NCBI RefSeq assembly: GCF_020281205.1
Contig: NZ_JACXZC010000007.1
Span: forward strand, 52,479-116,478
Length of the DNA stretch: 64,000 bases
Reading direction: 5' to 3'
From: Empedobacter stercoris
Lineage (GTDB): Bacteria > Bacteroidota > Bacteroidia > Flavobacteriales > Weeksellaceae
How positions within the stretch are numbered: position 1 is the first letter of the stretch; each line of letters begins with the position of its first letter. Both the position numbers and the translations under genes were made by a program. Under the pieces are notes generated by a model, which saw only the letters and a program-made list of their open reading frames with translations, searched no databases and had not been told where the DNA came from. This document shows positions 8,011-16,875 of this stretch, piece by piece.

Positions 8011-9852
8011 ATGAAAAAAATATTAGCTTTATTGTTATTTGTTGGTGCATCAGCACTTTATGCTCAACAAAAAACGCATACAGTTCAAGCCAAAGAAACC
8101 GTTTACGGAATTTCGAAACAATATGGTGTTTCGCAAGAAGAATTGTATAAAGCCAACCCTAAAATTGAAAAAAATGGGATTCATCCAGGTGATTTGATTG
8201 TAATTCCAACCAAAGGGACTGCAACAAACCAACCAACAGAAACCAATAATTCTACTCAACATGTAACTACTTCTGACGATAATTATCAATACATTACGAT
8301 AGAGCCGAAAGAAACCGTTTACAACTTGACTAAAAAATATTCTATTTCGGAAGAAACATTGTATTCTTTAAATCCTCAAATCAAAGAAAGAGGTTTAGAA
8401 ATTGGAGATGTGATTAAACTTCCGAAAGTGGTAACGAACAAAGTTTTTTCTGTACCGAAAGGAACTCACTTGATCAAAAAAGGGGAAACTTTATATACAT
8501 TAGCCAAACAATATAATGTAAGTGTTGATGATTTTTATGCTGAAAATCCAGCATTACAAACTGGAGTAAAAGAAGGCATGGTCATTTCTATCCCTAAAAA
8601 ATCGGGGTCAGTTACTATTGAAGAAAACTCGATCAATTATGTTGTTCAGAATGGTGATTCTGCTTACGGAATATTAGAGAGATACAATACGAATTTAGAT
8701 GAGTTATTGCGTTTAAATCCTGAATTAATTAATGGGTTAAAAGCTGGAATGACTCTTAAAATTCCATTGCAAAAAAATGCAAAAATCATCAAATATGGAA
8801 CTGCAGGGAAATTGAAACGTGCAAATGACAACGAAATTAATGTTGCCATCTTGTTGCCTTTTGATGTAGCTAATAATCCACAATTGAAAAACTCGCAAGC
8901 GATGCAATTTTTTACCGGAACTAAATTAGCCTTAACACGTTTAGCAAAAAAAGGTAAAAATGTCAATGTAAAAGTCGTCGATACAAAAGACGGAAATCTA
9001 CAAGATATCCTATCGACAACCGATTTTAGTAAAACAGATGCAGTTATTGGTCCCTTAAATACTTCTGATGTAACCGAAGTCGCAAACTTTTTTAGTAATT
9101 CTGGAATTGCTGTGATTTCGCCTTATGCGAATGATGATTCATTGAATTCTTTTAATGATTTATTGATTTCTAATCCAAAAGATGAAGTTATCGCGGATCA
9201 AATCATCGATGAAATTGGGAAAAATTTTGCTGGAGAACAAGTTTATTTATTGACAAATCGTGATGATCAAGAATTAGCAAATTACACAAAGAAACAATTA
9301 GAAAAACAATTGAAAGCTAATGTGGTTATCGTAGATAGTGCTTCTAAAATTGTACAACCACACGATAAAGTAAATGGTGAAGATTATTATACACCAATTA
9401 TTACGGTTTTAGTTGGAGATGACGATGCATTAGGAAAGCAATATTTAGAAAAATTAAAAACATTTCACAAAGACAACATCAAAGCTTATGGAATAAAAGC
9501 TGTTTCGGTTTATGATGTGTATAATCCAGAAAATGCGAAAAATATTGATGCTTTCCGCGAATTTGGTTTTGTCTTTAGTACCGCACGCTTAATCAATACA
9601 AGAGATACGGAAGTACAAAGTGTTTTGAAAGATTTTAAAGATGTTTATTGCGAATTCCCTACACGTTACGAGCAAATTGGATACGATGTAACATATGATA
9701 TTGTAGATAGAATGAACAATAAAGGAGATGTTACGAATAATATTACAACAGAATATACACGTGTGGCTTCTAAATTTGCTTACAAAAAAGCAAGAGGAAG
9801 TAAAGCATTTACAAACGATGCGAGTCGTATAGTACGTTTACCAAAAAAATAA
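8011..9852 (+). CDS. Exported protein with four LysM repeats and a periplasmic-binding-protein-like domain
   Basis: The 613-residue protein has a signal peptide (residues 1-19, cut after ALYAQ), four LysM peptidoglycan-binding repeats at about 22-67, 93-139, 152-196 and 209-253, and a C-terminal region from about 275 that resembles type-1 periplasmic binding proteins (NVAILLPFDV, AVIGPLNTSDV, IAVISPYANDD). LysM repeats bind N-acetylglucosamine-containing glycans, so the protein is probably held on the cell wall in the periplasm. The binding-protein fold may sense or bind a small ligand or be a structural relic, as in the LpoA-type regulators of peptidoglycan synthases. It has its own promoter box and ends at a terminator, so it is probably monocistronic. 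Confidence 0.87.
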   Translation: MKKILALLLFVGASALYAQQKTHTVQAKETVYGISKQYGVSQEELYKANPKIEKNGIHPGDLIVIPTKGTATNQPTETNNSTQHVTTSDDNYQYITIEPKETVYNLTKKYSISEETLYSLNPQIKERGLEIGDVIKLPKVVTNKVFSVPKGTHLIKKGETLYTLAKQYNVSVDDFYAENPALQTGVKEGMVISIPKKSGSVTIEENSINYVVQNGDSAYGILERYNTNLDELLRLNPELINGLKAGMTLKIPLQKNAKIIKYGTAGKLKRANDNEINVAILLPFDVANNPQLKNSQAMQFFTGTKLALTRLAKKGKNVNVKVVDTKDGNLQDILSTTDFSKTDAVIGPLNTSDVTEVANFFSNSGIAVISPYANDDSLNSFNDLLISNPKDEVIADQIIDEIGKNFAGEQVYLLTNRDDQELANYTKKQLEKQLKANVVIVDSASKIVQPHDKVNGEDYYTPIITVLVGDDDALGKQYLEKLKTFHKDNIKAYGIKAVSVYDVYNPENAKNIDAFREFGFVFSTARLINTRDTEVQSVLKDFKDVYCEFPTRYEQIGYDVTYDIVDRMNNKGDVTNNITTEYTRVASKFAYKKARGSKAFTNDASRIVRLPKK

Positions 9853-9873
9853 ATACTTCTAAAAATTATACCT

Positions 9874-9908
9874 AAAAGCGATACTAAATCATAGTATCGC
9901 TTTTTCTT
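9874..9908 (+). terminator. Rho-independent terminator
   Basis: Perfect 12-bp stem AAAAGCGATACT/AGTATCGCTTTT, seven-base loop, followed by a T-rich tract. It closes the LysM gene. Confidence 0.92.
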
Positions 9909-9955
9909 TTTTTATGAATTAGAATTAAAATCATTCAGAATGAAAGTATTTTTTC

Positions 9956-9963
9956 TAAATTTG
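9956..9963 (+). promoter_or_regulatory. -7 promoter box that decides the symporter start
   Basis: TAAATTTG, an exact TAnnTTTG match, ends three bases before the ATG at 9967. An ATG at 9940 in the same frame would put this box inside the coding region, so 9967 is the more likely start and the transcript may be leaderless. Confidence 0.5.
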
Positions 9964-9966
9964 GAT

Positions 9967-11136
9967 ATGCACAAACTTAAAGACAATTTACTCGTAAAAG
10001 TGATCCTTGCCATTGTGCTTGGAATTGCACTTGGCGGAATTATACCAGAAGCTATTGGTCGTATATTTATAACTTTTAATGACTTTTTTAGCAAATTACT
10101 CAACTTTCTAATACCGTTAATTATTGTCGGATTAATTGTTCCATCAATTGGGAGACTGGGACAAACTGCTGGAAAATTATTGTTTACGACAGTATTGATC
10201 GCTTATGGTTCCTCTATATTATCAGGACTATTAGGTTATTCTGTAAGCATGTCTGTATTTCCTACTCTATTAGAAAGTCAAACAGGACAAATAAATTTAG
10301 CAGAAAAAGCGAAAGAATTTGCACCTTATTTTTCAATCGAATTTCCTCCTTTATTTGGTGTAATGCCAGCCTTAATCTTTTCATTCCTTTTCGGAATTGG
10401 ATTATCAAGATTAAAAAATTCTACTTTTGGAAATTTTGCAGATGATTTTGAAACGATTATAACCTATTTAATTAAAAACTTAATTATTCCACTTTTACCA
10501 ATTTTCATTTTCGGAATTTTCTTGAATATGTCTTATTCTGGGCAAGTATTTACGATTATGAATGTATTTTTAAAAATAATTGGCGTTATCTTCGTTCTAC
10601 ATATTTTGTTGTTACTTGTTCAATTTATTATTGCTGGATCAATTGCAAAGAAAAATCCATTGACGATGTTAAAATTGATGATGCCGGCATATTTTACAGC
10701 CTTAGGAACGCAATCATCTGCTGCAACAATTCCGGTTACAATTGCGCAAGTAAAGAAAATTGGAGTTCGAGAAGAAATTGCAAATTTTGCAGTGCCTTTG
10801 TGCGCAACGATTCATTTATCTGGTTCGATGTTAAAAATCGTTTGTTGTTGTTTAGCATTAATGCTAATTCAAGGAATGGAAATCGATTTTATTCAATTTT
10901 TTGGATTTATGATGATGCTTGGTGTCGCAATGGTCGCAGCGCCTGGAGTACCTGGTGGAGCAATTATGGCAGCAATAGGAATTATCGCTTCGATGTTAGG
11001 ATTTGATGCAGAAAATCAAGCATTAATGATTGCACTTTATATTGCAATGGACAGCTTTGGTACTGCAGGTAATGTAACGGGAGACGGTGCAATTGCCGTA
11101 ACCTTAAATAAGTTATTTAAGAAAGAAGTTCAATAA
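9967..11136 (+). CDS. Dicarboxylate/amino acid:cation symporter (DAACS family)
   Basis: An inner-membrane secondary transporter of the GltP/DctA type that couples uptake of glutamate, aspartate or C4-dicarboxylates to Na+ or H+. Visible features are the N-terminal KVILAIVLGIALGGIIPEA, the serine-rich GTQSSAATIPVT hairpin motif, and the C-terminal DSFGTAGNVTGDGA substrate- and ion-binding block. Length is 389 residues from the ATG at 9967; a start at 9940 would add nine residues but would overlap a promoter box. Flanked by terminators on both sides, so it is transcribed alone. Substrate cannot be fixed from sequence. Confidence 0.9.
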   Translation: MHKLKDNLLVKVILAIVLGIALGGIIPEAIGRIFITFNDFFSKLLNFLIPLIIVGLIVPSIGRLGQTAGKLLFTTVLIAYGSSILSGLLGYSVSMSVFPTLLESQTGQINLAEKAKEFAPYFSIEFPPLFGVMPALIFSFLFGIGLSRLKNSTFGNFADDFETIITYLIKNLIIPLLPIFIFGIFLNMSYSGQVFTIMNVFLKIIGVIFVLHILLLLVQFIIAGSIAKKNPLTMLKLMMPAYFTALGTQSSAATIPVTIAQVKKIGVREEIANFAVPLCATIHLSGSMLKIVCCCLALMLIQGMEIDFIQFFGFMMMLGVAMVAAPGVPGGAIMAAIGIIASMLGFDAENQALMIALYIAMDSFGTAGNVTGDGAIAVTLNKLFKKEVQ

Positions 11137-11157
11137 ATAAACTATTAATGATATAAA

Positions 11158-11192
11158 AGAAGCGTTCTAAAATTAATTTAGAACGCTTTTTT
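11158..11192. terminator. Bidirectional rho-independent terminator
   Basis: Perfect 12-bp stem AAGCGTTCTAAA/TTTAGAACGCTT with A and T tracts on its two sides, between convergent genes. Confidence 0.9.
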
Positions 11193-11230
11193 AGTTATAA
11201 AAATATATAAATGAGGAATGTACTTGTTGA

Positions 11231-13630
11231 TTAGAACCCTACTCCACCACCTTGATTTTCTGTTTTATTTCTCTGAGCTTCTGCACGAGAACGCACTTTT
11301 CCACCGAAATTATACGTAAAACCAATATTTAATGTTTGAGCTTCCCAACGGAAATTGCCGTAACCTCTTGCAGGATCGTACATTTCTAAACGTCCGTAAA
11401 ATGTTCTGAAAATATCACTTACACGAGCACTTAAAGCAGCTTTACCACCCATAAATGTGTAACGTGCACCTAAATCCATACGCCACATATCTTGCATTTC
11501 TCCTTGTACAAAACGGTATTTACCTGAGTACATAAAGAAATGTTGTAAACTAATTGATTTCGTTACTTTGAATGTGTTGTTCATACGAGCTGTCAAACGA
11601 TTAGCGTCTATTTCTGCTGTGTATGGATTTTTAAATTCATCCATTCTGGCAACAACCATTGTATTGTGTGTAAAATCTCCACTAATATTTGATGACCACC
11701 ATTTTGTTGGAACAAGATTAAACGCTAATTCGAAACCATATGCATTTACTTTATCGTAGTTTTCATATAATTGGATGAATTTTTCTGAATTTGTATCATC
11801 AACCAATACACTACGGAAAATATTATCTTGTACATGTCTGTAAAATACATTAGCCGAAATAGAATTTTTACCAATTCGTTGTAAATACCCAACTTCAAAA
11901 TTATCTGTGTATTCAGGTTTTAATTCTGGATTTCCAATGCTTGACATTAATGGAGTTGACCATTCTGCTACTGGAGATAATTGTCTGATTCCTGGACGAT
12001 CTATTCGACGGCTATAATTCAACGAAACTTGTCCTTTTTCTGATACATCGTATGTTAAGAATGCAGATGGAAAGAAATCTAATTTATCTTTATCAATATT
12101 CTTCGTTTCTTGATTGTAAAAATAATTTCCTTTGTCTTTATATTGTTCTGCTCGTAAACCTAATTGCATACCAAATTTCCCGAATTTTTGACCATAATTT
12201 ACATATGCAGAAAGGAAATCTCTCGTGAAATCAAAATCTGTACTAGGGTCAATTAAGGTGTTTTCGATATCAATTCGTCTATCAGTTAGTAACGTATTGT
12301 TATTTTTTTCGCGACGAAATTGCAATCCTGCTTCTATTTTTCCGCCATCTTTTATTTGATTTGTATAATCTAAATTTACACGAACATTATCCGTTTTAGA
12401 ATCACGATCTTCGTAATAATTTTCTGTTTTAGGATAAGTATTGTGCATATTTCGCCAATCCGTATTTGTCGCTTGAGAGAAAAATGCATCTAAAACAATG
12501 TTGTGGTCTTTTTTATCGAAATCACGTTTAAAGTTTAAACTATAGTCTTGACTTTTCCAATCTCCATGAAAATCAGAATTATTTGGGTGAAGAGTATTGA
12601 CATCTGTTTTTATAATGTCCGAACCAATTTCACCATGTCCTTTTCCAAACCATTGATTGGTATAAACTGTTAAAGCTGTTTTATCATCAATAAACCAGTC
12701 AAATCCGAATTTAGCTGCTTGACTTTCATCTTTATTCAAAATATCAATCGCTTGCCAACGTTTAGAATCATAATTATCTAAGTATCCATGAAATTCGCTT
12801 GGACGTTTATTGTAGCTATAATTTCCAAAAAAGTTAAATGAACCTATATTTACATTTGCAGTTAATGAATTATTGAAACGACTTTTTTTACCTTGTTCAT
12901 AACCTGTATTTAACGTAACATTATATCCTTTTTTCTGACCTTTTATCATGACAATATTAATGATTCCAGATTTCCCGTCTGCTTCATATTTTGCAGAAGG
13001 ATTGGTTATAATTTCTACACTTTTTATTTGATTAGAAGGAATTTGTTTTAATACTTCCGAAGCTGATAAAGAAGAAGGTTTACCGTCGATATAAATTTTT
13101 ACATTTTCGTTTCCTCTTAGAGATAACTCACCTGTTTGTTGATCTACATTAACAGACGGAATGTTATTAAGAACAGCAGCTGCGTTCGCTCCAGCAGACA
13201 CTAAATCATTTCCTACTTCTACAACACGTTTGTCAATTTCGTTGCGATATTGCGAAACTTCTGCACGTACAAAAGCACCTTTTAATTCTACTGTCTCAGT
13301 AGATGAAGCTTGTAAAACAATATTTCCTAAATTTAATTCACCTCCTTTTACTTCTGCTGTTGTCACAGATTGTTGGTAGCCAAATTCTGTAATTACCAAA
13401 CGATAATTTCCGTCTTCTAAATCTGGAATTTCAAATGTTCCATCTTCATTAGCATAAACTTCATCAAATAATTCTTTTGAATCAGCTTTAAAAATCTGAA
13501 TTGCAGCCATAGCTACAGCTTCATTTTTTGTATTTTCAATCTTTCCCTTCACAGGATGATGCTCCTGCGCAAATCCGTAAATAGAACAAACGGAGAAAAG
13601 AATAGCTAAAGTAATTTTATTTAATTTCAT
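11231..13630 (-). CDS. TonB-dependent receptor-type outer-membrane protein with carboxypeptidase-regulatory-like N-domain
   Basis: A 799-residue outer-membrane protein. In order: signal peptide (MKLNKITLAILFSVCSIYGFAQ), a CarboxypepD_reg-like beta-sandwich at about 25-110, a plug domain at about 130-230 with SVNVDQQTGELSLRGNENV and KIYIDGKPSSL, and a 14- to 22-strand barrel of the OMP_b-brl_3 type. No clear TonB box was seen before the plug. The RGNxxVKIYIDGKPS pattern is typical of a large Bacteroidota family of unknown substrate. It stands alone, with a terminator downstream and a promoter with a palindrome upstream, so no neighbour hints at the ligand. Confidence 0.88.
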   Translation of the reverse strand: MKLNKITLAILFSVCSIYGFAQEHHPVKGKIENTKNEAVAMAAIQIFKADSKELFDEVYANEDGTFEIPDLEDGNYRLVITEFGYQQSVTTAEVKGGELNLGNIVLQASSTETVELKGAFVRAEVSQYRNEIDKRVVEVGNDLVSAGANAAAVLNNIPSVNVDQQTGELSLRGNENVKIYIDGKPSSLSASEVLKQIPSNQIKSVEIITNPSAKYEADGKSGIINIVMIKGQKKGYNVTLNTGYEQGKKSRFNNSLTANVNIGSFNFFGNYSYNKRPSEFHGYLDNYDSKRWQAIDILNKDESQAAKFGFDWFIDDKTALTVYTNQWFGKGHGEIGSDIIKTDVNTLHPNNSDFHGDWKSQDYSLNFKRDFDKKDHNIVLDAFFSQATNTDWRNMHNTYPKTENYYEDRDSKTDNVRVNLDYTNQIKDGGKIEAGLQFRREKNNNTLLTDRRIDIENTLIDPSTDFDFTRDFLSAYVNYGQKFGKFGMQLGLRAEQYKDKGNYFYNQETKNIDKDKLDFFPSAFLTYDVSEKGQVSLNYSRRIDRPGIRQLSPVAEWSTPLMSSIGNPELKPEYTDNFEVGYLQRIGKNSISANVFYRHVQDNIFRSVLVDDTNSEKFIQLYENYDKVNAYGFELAFNLVPTKWWSSNISGDFTHNTMVVARMDEFKNPYTAEIDANRLTARMNNTFKVTKSISLQHFFMYSGKYRFVQGEMQDMWRMDLGARYTFMGGKAALSARVSDIFRTFYGRLEMYDPARGYGNFRWEAQTLNIGFTYNFGGKVRSRAEAQRNKTENQGGGVGF

Positions 13631-13644
13631 AGTTGATGTTTTTG

Positions 13645-13656
13645 CATAGTACTATG
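13645..13656. promoter_or_regulatory. Perfect 12-bp palindrome in the leader of the outer-membrane protein gene
   Basis: CATAGTACTATG lies between the -7 box (13669-13676, minus strand) and the start at 13630, close to the expected transcription start. It could be an operator; no regulator is encoded next to it. Confidence 0.35.
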
Positions 13657-13668
13657 TTTTACATAATA

Positions 13669-13676
13669 CAAAGTTA
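13669..13676 (-). promoter_or_regulatory. -7 promoter box of the outer-membrane protein gene
   Basis: Minus strand TAACTTTG, an exact TAnnTTTG match, 38 bases before the ATG at 13630. No clear -33 element at standard spacing. Confidence 0.5.
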
Positions 13677-13819
13677 TAATGATCCGAACTTTTACCTAAT
13701 AAGACGCATGAATTAAAAAATTGTTACAACAATTATAATTTTTTTTAAAATTTTATTTCCTCAACTGAAAAACTTACTTTTATCATTCAATTAATATTAA
13801 TTCAAAAATTGCTAAAACA

Positions 13820-14584
13820 TTGAGTTCAATTGTCATATTAGGCGCAGGTAATGTTGCATTTCATTTAACTCGTGCATTAATCGAAAACACTTGCAATGTT
13901 CGACAAATATTTAATAGAACATTAGAGCATGCCAGAGAAATAGGCGAAGCAAATAGAATTTCGTACACTGATAAAATATCTGAAATTGAAAAAGCAGATG
14001 TTTACATTATCGCAAGTGCGGATTCTGGTATCGAAGAATTTTCGCATTATATCCCATATGATGATGTATTAGTCGTGCATACATCAGGTTCGTCGCCAAT
14101 GTCTGTGTTGAAAGGAGATTATCGTAAAGGAGTTTTTTATCCGTTGCAAACTTTCTCGAAAGAACGAACGATGCGTTATGATAATATTCCATTTTTTATC
14201 GAAGCCGAAAATCCTGAAGATTTAAAAACATTAAATGATTTAGGAAATCGTATTTCCAATGAAGTTCATGTGTTGAATTTTGCGAGCAGAATGCAAGTAC
14301 ATATGACAGGTGTTTGGGCAAATAATTTTGTCAATCATTTATATTATATCGCTGGAAATATATGCGAACAGAATAATGTGCCGTTCGATGTTTTGTTGCC
14401 GCTAATTCAAGAGACTGCCAACAAAGTAATTGAAATGAATCCGAAAGATGCTCAAACTGGACCAGCAAAACGCGGAGATCAAGTGATTATAGATCGTCAT
14501 TTAGAAGCCCTTCAAGACGATTCGAGATTATTACAGATTTACCAAATAATGACAGATTCAATTAAACGAGTTTACGAAAAATGA
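13820..14584 (+). CDS. Rossmann-fold and DUF2520 domain protein
   Basis: A 254-residue protein with an N-terminal NAD(P)-binding Rossmann motif (VILGAGNVAFHLTRAL, residues 4-19) and the helical DUF2520 C-terminal domain (FASRMQVHMTGVWANNFVNHLYYIA, in two pieces). The fold resembles ketopantoate reductase and 3-hydroxyacid dehydrogenases, but the family's reaction is unknown. The start is a TTG at 13820; no in-frame ATG lies between the preceding stop and the Rossmann motif. Its ATGA overlap with the downstream HAD phosphatase shows tight coupling, and this order (DUF2520, KdsC-like, Maf) recurs in Flavobacteriia from memory. Confidence 0.87.
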   Translation: MSSIVILGAGNVAFHLTRALIENTCNVRQIFNRTLEHAREIGEANRISYTDKISEIEKADVYIIASADSGIEEFSHYIPYDDVLVVHTSGSSPMSVLKGDYRKGVFYPLQTFSKERTMRYDNIPFFIEAENPEDLKTLNDLGNRISNEVHVLNFASRMQVHMTGVWANNFVNHLYYIAGNICEQNNVPFDVLLPLIQETANKVIEMNPKDAQTGPAKRGDQVIIDRHLEALQDDSRLLQIYQIMTDSIKRVYEK

Positions 14585-15105
14585 TAAGTTATAAAGAGAA
14601 ACTAAATAACATCAAAACGGTTATTTTAGATGTAGATGGAGTTTTGACAGACGGTAATTTAATTTTATTACCAACTGGCGAAATGGTGAGAACAATGAAT
14701 ACACGAGATGGTTATGCCATGCAATTAGCCATTAAACAAGGAATTCGTATTGCAGTAATTACAGGAGGAAGAGATGAAGCTGTAGTTAATCGTTTAAAAT
14801 ATTTAGGCTTAACAGATATTTACGTGAATAAACGTGATAAAGTAGATGCTTTCGAAGATTTACTTTTTTCTTACGGATTAGACCCTGATGAAATTGCTTA
14901 TATGGGCGATGATTACCCTGATTTAGCTGTAATGAATTTGGTAGGATTGGCTTGTTGTCCAAACGATGCATGTATGGATGTACGTAAAGCATCTGAATAT
15001 ATTTCACCTGAAAACGGTGGAAAAGGTTGCGTTCGCGATTTATTGGAACAAATCTTAAAAGTTCAAAATAAATGGTATAATGCTGAAGAAATTGCTTCGG
15101 TATAA
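14581..15105 (+). CDS. KdsC-like HAD phosphatase
   Basis: A 174-residue HAD-IIIA hydrolase like KdsC, which removes phosphate from 3-deoxy-D-manno-octulosonate 8-phosphate in LPS core synthesis. Motif I is LDVDGVLTDG with the catalytic aspartates D17 and D19, motif II is VITGG, and motif IV is YMGDDYPD. The small cap-less form and the GVLTDG signature fit KdsC. The start ATG overlaps the upstream stop as ATGA, and the Maf gene follows after 11 bases, so the three are an operon. KDO-8-P is the likely substrate, but related phosphatases act on other sugar acids. Confidence 0.87.
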   Translation: MISYKEKLNNIKTVILDVDGVLTDGNLILLPTGEMVRTMNTRDGYAMQLAIKQGIRIAVITGGRDEAVVNRLKYLGLTDIYVNKRDKVDAFEDLLFSYGLDPDEIAYMGDDYPDLAVMNLVGLACCPNDACMDVRKASEYISPENGGKGCVRDLLEQILKVQNKWYNAEEIASV

Positions 15106-15116
15106 AGGAATTTAAA

Positions 15117-15701
15117 ATGTTATTAACCGAAAAATTTAAAGATACCACTATCATTCTGGCATCACAATCGCCAAGAAGAAAAGAACTTTTAGCAGGATTA
15201 GGATTACAGTTTTCAACAATTTCATTGGATATTGACGAAACTTTTGATCGCAACGAATTGAAGAAAGCTCAAATCACCGATTATCTTTCTGCAAAAAAAG
15301 CAAAAGCTTATACAGCAATTGAACCAAATGATTTAATTATTACATCGGATACAACGGTTTGGGTAGATGATGAATCGTTAGAAAAAGCTTCGAATAGAGA
15401 AGAAGCTTACGAGATGATTAAAAAATTAAGCGGAAAAACACATTCTGTTTACACATCGGTTACCATTCGCTCTATAAAAAAAGAAGTCACGTTTTCTGAC
15501 GAAACCCAAGTTACTTTTGCAGATTTAACAGATGAAGAAATTTATTTTTATATCGACAATTACAAACCTTTCGATAAAGCCGGTGCATACGGTGTGCAAG
15601 AATGGATTGGCTACATTGGTGTTGATAATATGAATGGTAGTTATTTTAATGTAATGGGATTGCCAACGCACAAGCTATATAAAGAGTTAATGAAATTCTA
15701 A
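15117..15701 (+). CDS. Maf-family nucleoside triphosphate pyrophosphatase
   Basis: A 194-residue Maf protein, a house-cleaning pyrophosphatase that hydrolyses non-canonical or pyrimidine nucleoside triphosphates (dTTP/UTP type) to monophosphates. The N-terminal phosphate-binding motif ASQSPRRKELL is at residues 15-25, ITSDTTVWVDDE carries the catalytic aspartate, and the KAGAYGVQEW block is near the C-terminus. It is the last gene of the DUF2520-KdsC-Maf unit and is followed at once by a UUCG-loop terminator. Confidence 0.9.
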   Translation: MLLTEKFKDTTIILASQSPRRKELLAGLGLQFSTISLDIDETFDRNELKKAQITDYLSAKKAKAYTAIEPNDLIITSDTTVWVDDESLEKASNREEAYEMIKKLSGKTHSVYTSVTIRSIKKEVTFSDETQVTFADLTDEEIYFYIDNYKPFDKAGAYGVQEWIGYIGVDNMNGSYFNVMGLPTHKLYKELMKF

Positions 15702-15709
15702 ATCATATC

Positions 15710-15733
15710 ATCCAGCTTCGGCTGGATTTTTTT
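15710..15733 (+). terminator. Rho-independent terminator with TTCG tetraloop
   Basis: Stem ATCCAGC/GCTGGAT closed by TTCG and followed by a T tract. Confidence 0.92.
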
Positions 15734-15748
15734 ATTCTACAATTATCG

Positions 15749-15756
15749 TATTTTTG
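15749..15756 (+). promoter_or_regulatory. -7 promoter box of nadD
   Basis: TATTTTTG, an exact TAnnTTTG match, 21 bases before the nadD ATG and downstream of a terminator. Confidence 0.55.
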
Positions 15757-15777
15757 TTTTTCTAAAAAATCAATTTT

Positions 15778-16344
15778 ATGAAGGTCGGTTTATATTTTGG
15801 ATCATTCAATCCTATTCATGTCGGACATTTAATTATTGCCAATCATTTTCAACAATTCACCGATTTGGATCAGGTTTGGTTTGTTGTTTCGCCTCAAAAC
15901 CCATTGAAGAAAAAGAGTTCGTTGGCAAATGAATACGACCGATTAGAAATGGTTGAATTAGCGATTAAAGATTATCCTAATCTACGTGCATCCAATATTG
16001 AATTTACGTTACCAAAACCATCTTATACGATTGATACGTTAATTCATCTGAAAGAAAAATTCCCTGAACACGAATTTGCATTAATTATGGGTTCTGATAA
16101 TTTGGATGGAATTTCGAAATGGAAAAATGCTGAGATTTTAATGCGCGATTACCAATTTTATGTTTATCCGCGTCCTGGTTATTCCCAAGAAGAAAATTTT
16201 GACAATGTCGAAATGGTCGAAGCGCCTTTGATGGAAATTTCGTCTACATTTATACGAAATGCAATCAAAGATGAAAAAAATATCAAACCAATGTTACCTA
16301 ATAAAGTTTGGGAATATTTGGATGGAAGTAATTTGTATGGATGA
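15778..16344 (+). CDS. nadD: Nicotinate-nucleotide adenylyltransferase
   Basis: Transfers AMP from ATP to nicotinate mononucleotide in NAD synthesis. The 188-residue protein has the nucleotidyltransferase motif GSFNPIHVGHL at residues 8-18, the LIMGSDNLDGISKW block with the conserved D and W, and the C-terminal ISSTFIRNAI, which is the ISSTxIR motif of the family. A promoter box precedes it. A hypothetical membrane protein and a GNAT gene follow closely and may be read through from the same promoter. NMN-type salvage may be completed by PnuC at 38.6 kb. Confidence 0.95.
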   Translation: MKVGLYFGSFNPIHVGHLIIANHFQQFTDLDQVWFVVSPQNPLKKKSSLANEYDRLEMVELAIKDYPNLRASNIEFTLPKPSYTIDTLIHLKEKFPEHEFALIMGSDNLDGISKWKNAEILMRDYQFYVYPRPGYSQEENFDNVEMVEAPLMEISSTFIRNAIKDEKNIKPMLPNKVWEYLDGSNLYG

Positions 16345-16359
16345 ATTTAATTTGAAAAT

Positions 16360-16875
16360 GTGAGAATTTCTAATTTAATAAGATGGTTAGGTATTAGTTT
16401 TTTACCAATTGTATTTGTATTCATTATTTTCAGCTTAATAAAAGACATCACCAAATCTGAAAATGATATTAAATTGAATCAAGGTATAATATCTGAAATG
16501 GGAATAACAGAAAGAATTTATAAAAGCACTTCTCATAGAGGTATTACAACCAAAAATGATGTATTCTACCTGAAAGTTAAAAATGATAACAATAAATATT
16601 CTTATTTTGAAAGATTTTCAAATAATTATCAATCAATAATACATGATTTAAAAATTGGTGACTTTGTAAAAATTTATAATGAAGGAATTGATAAAAATCA
16701 AAATACAATTTCTATCATTCAGCTAGAGAAAGGCAATCAAATTTTAATTTCAAAATCTATTCATAATAAAAGAAATTATTTTATTATTATAGCTTTTTTA
16801 GCATTTCTAATCTTATATGTTATAATAATTTATCGAAAATTTAAAAATCATGACAAAACAAGCCTCTATAAATAA
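16360..16875 (+). CDS. Hypothetical protein with two transmembrane helices
   Basis: Not recognised. The 171-residue protein has transmembrane segments at about 11-31 (FLPIVFVFIIFSLI) and 142-164, separated by a roughly 110-residue soluble part rich in charged and polar residues, probably facing the periplasm; a short basic tail ends it. The layout resembles DUF3592-type proteins but I cannot confirm that. The start is GTG at 16360, since the ATG two bases earlier is out of frame and runs into a stop. Its end overlaps the GNAT gene by 26 bases. The base composition is more AT-rich than its neighbours, which can mark recent acquisition or weak constraint. Confidence 0.7.
   Translation: MRISNLIRWLGISFLPIVFVFIIFSLIKDITKSENDIKLNQGIISEMGITERIYKSTSHRGITTKNDVFYLKVKNDNNKYSYFERFSNNYQSIIHDLKIGDFVKIYNEGIDKNQNTISIIQLEKGNQILISKSIHNKRNYFIIIAFLAFLILYVIIIYRKFKNHDKTSLYK

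Noticed and set aside
9940..9966. Upstream ATG for the dicarboxylate symporter
   Set aside because: The extension would contain a consensus TAAATTTG promoter box and adds residues not typical for the family.
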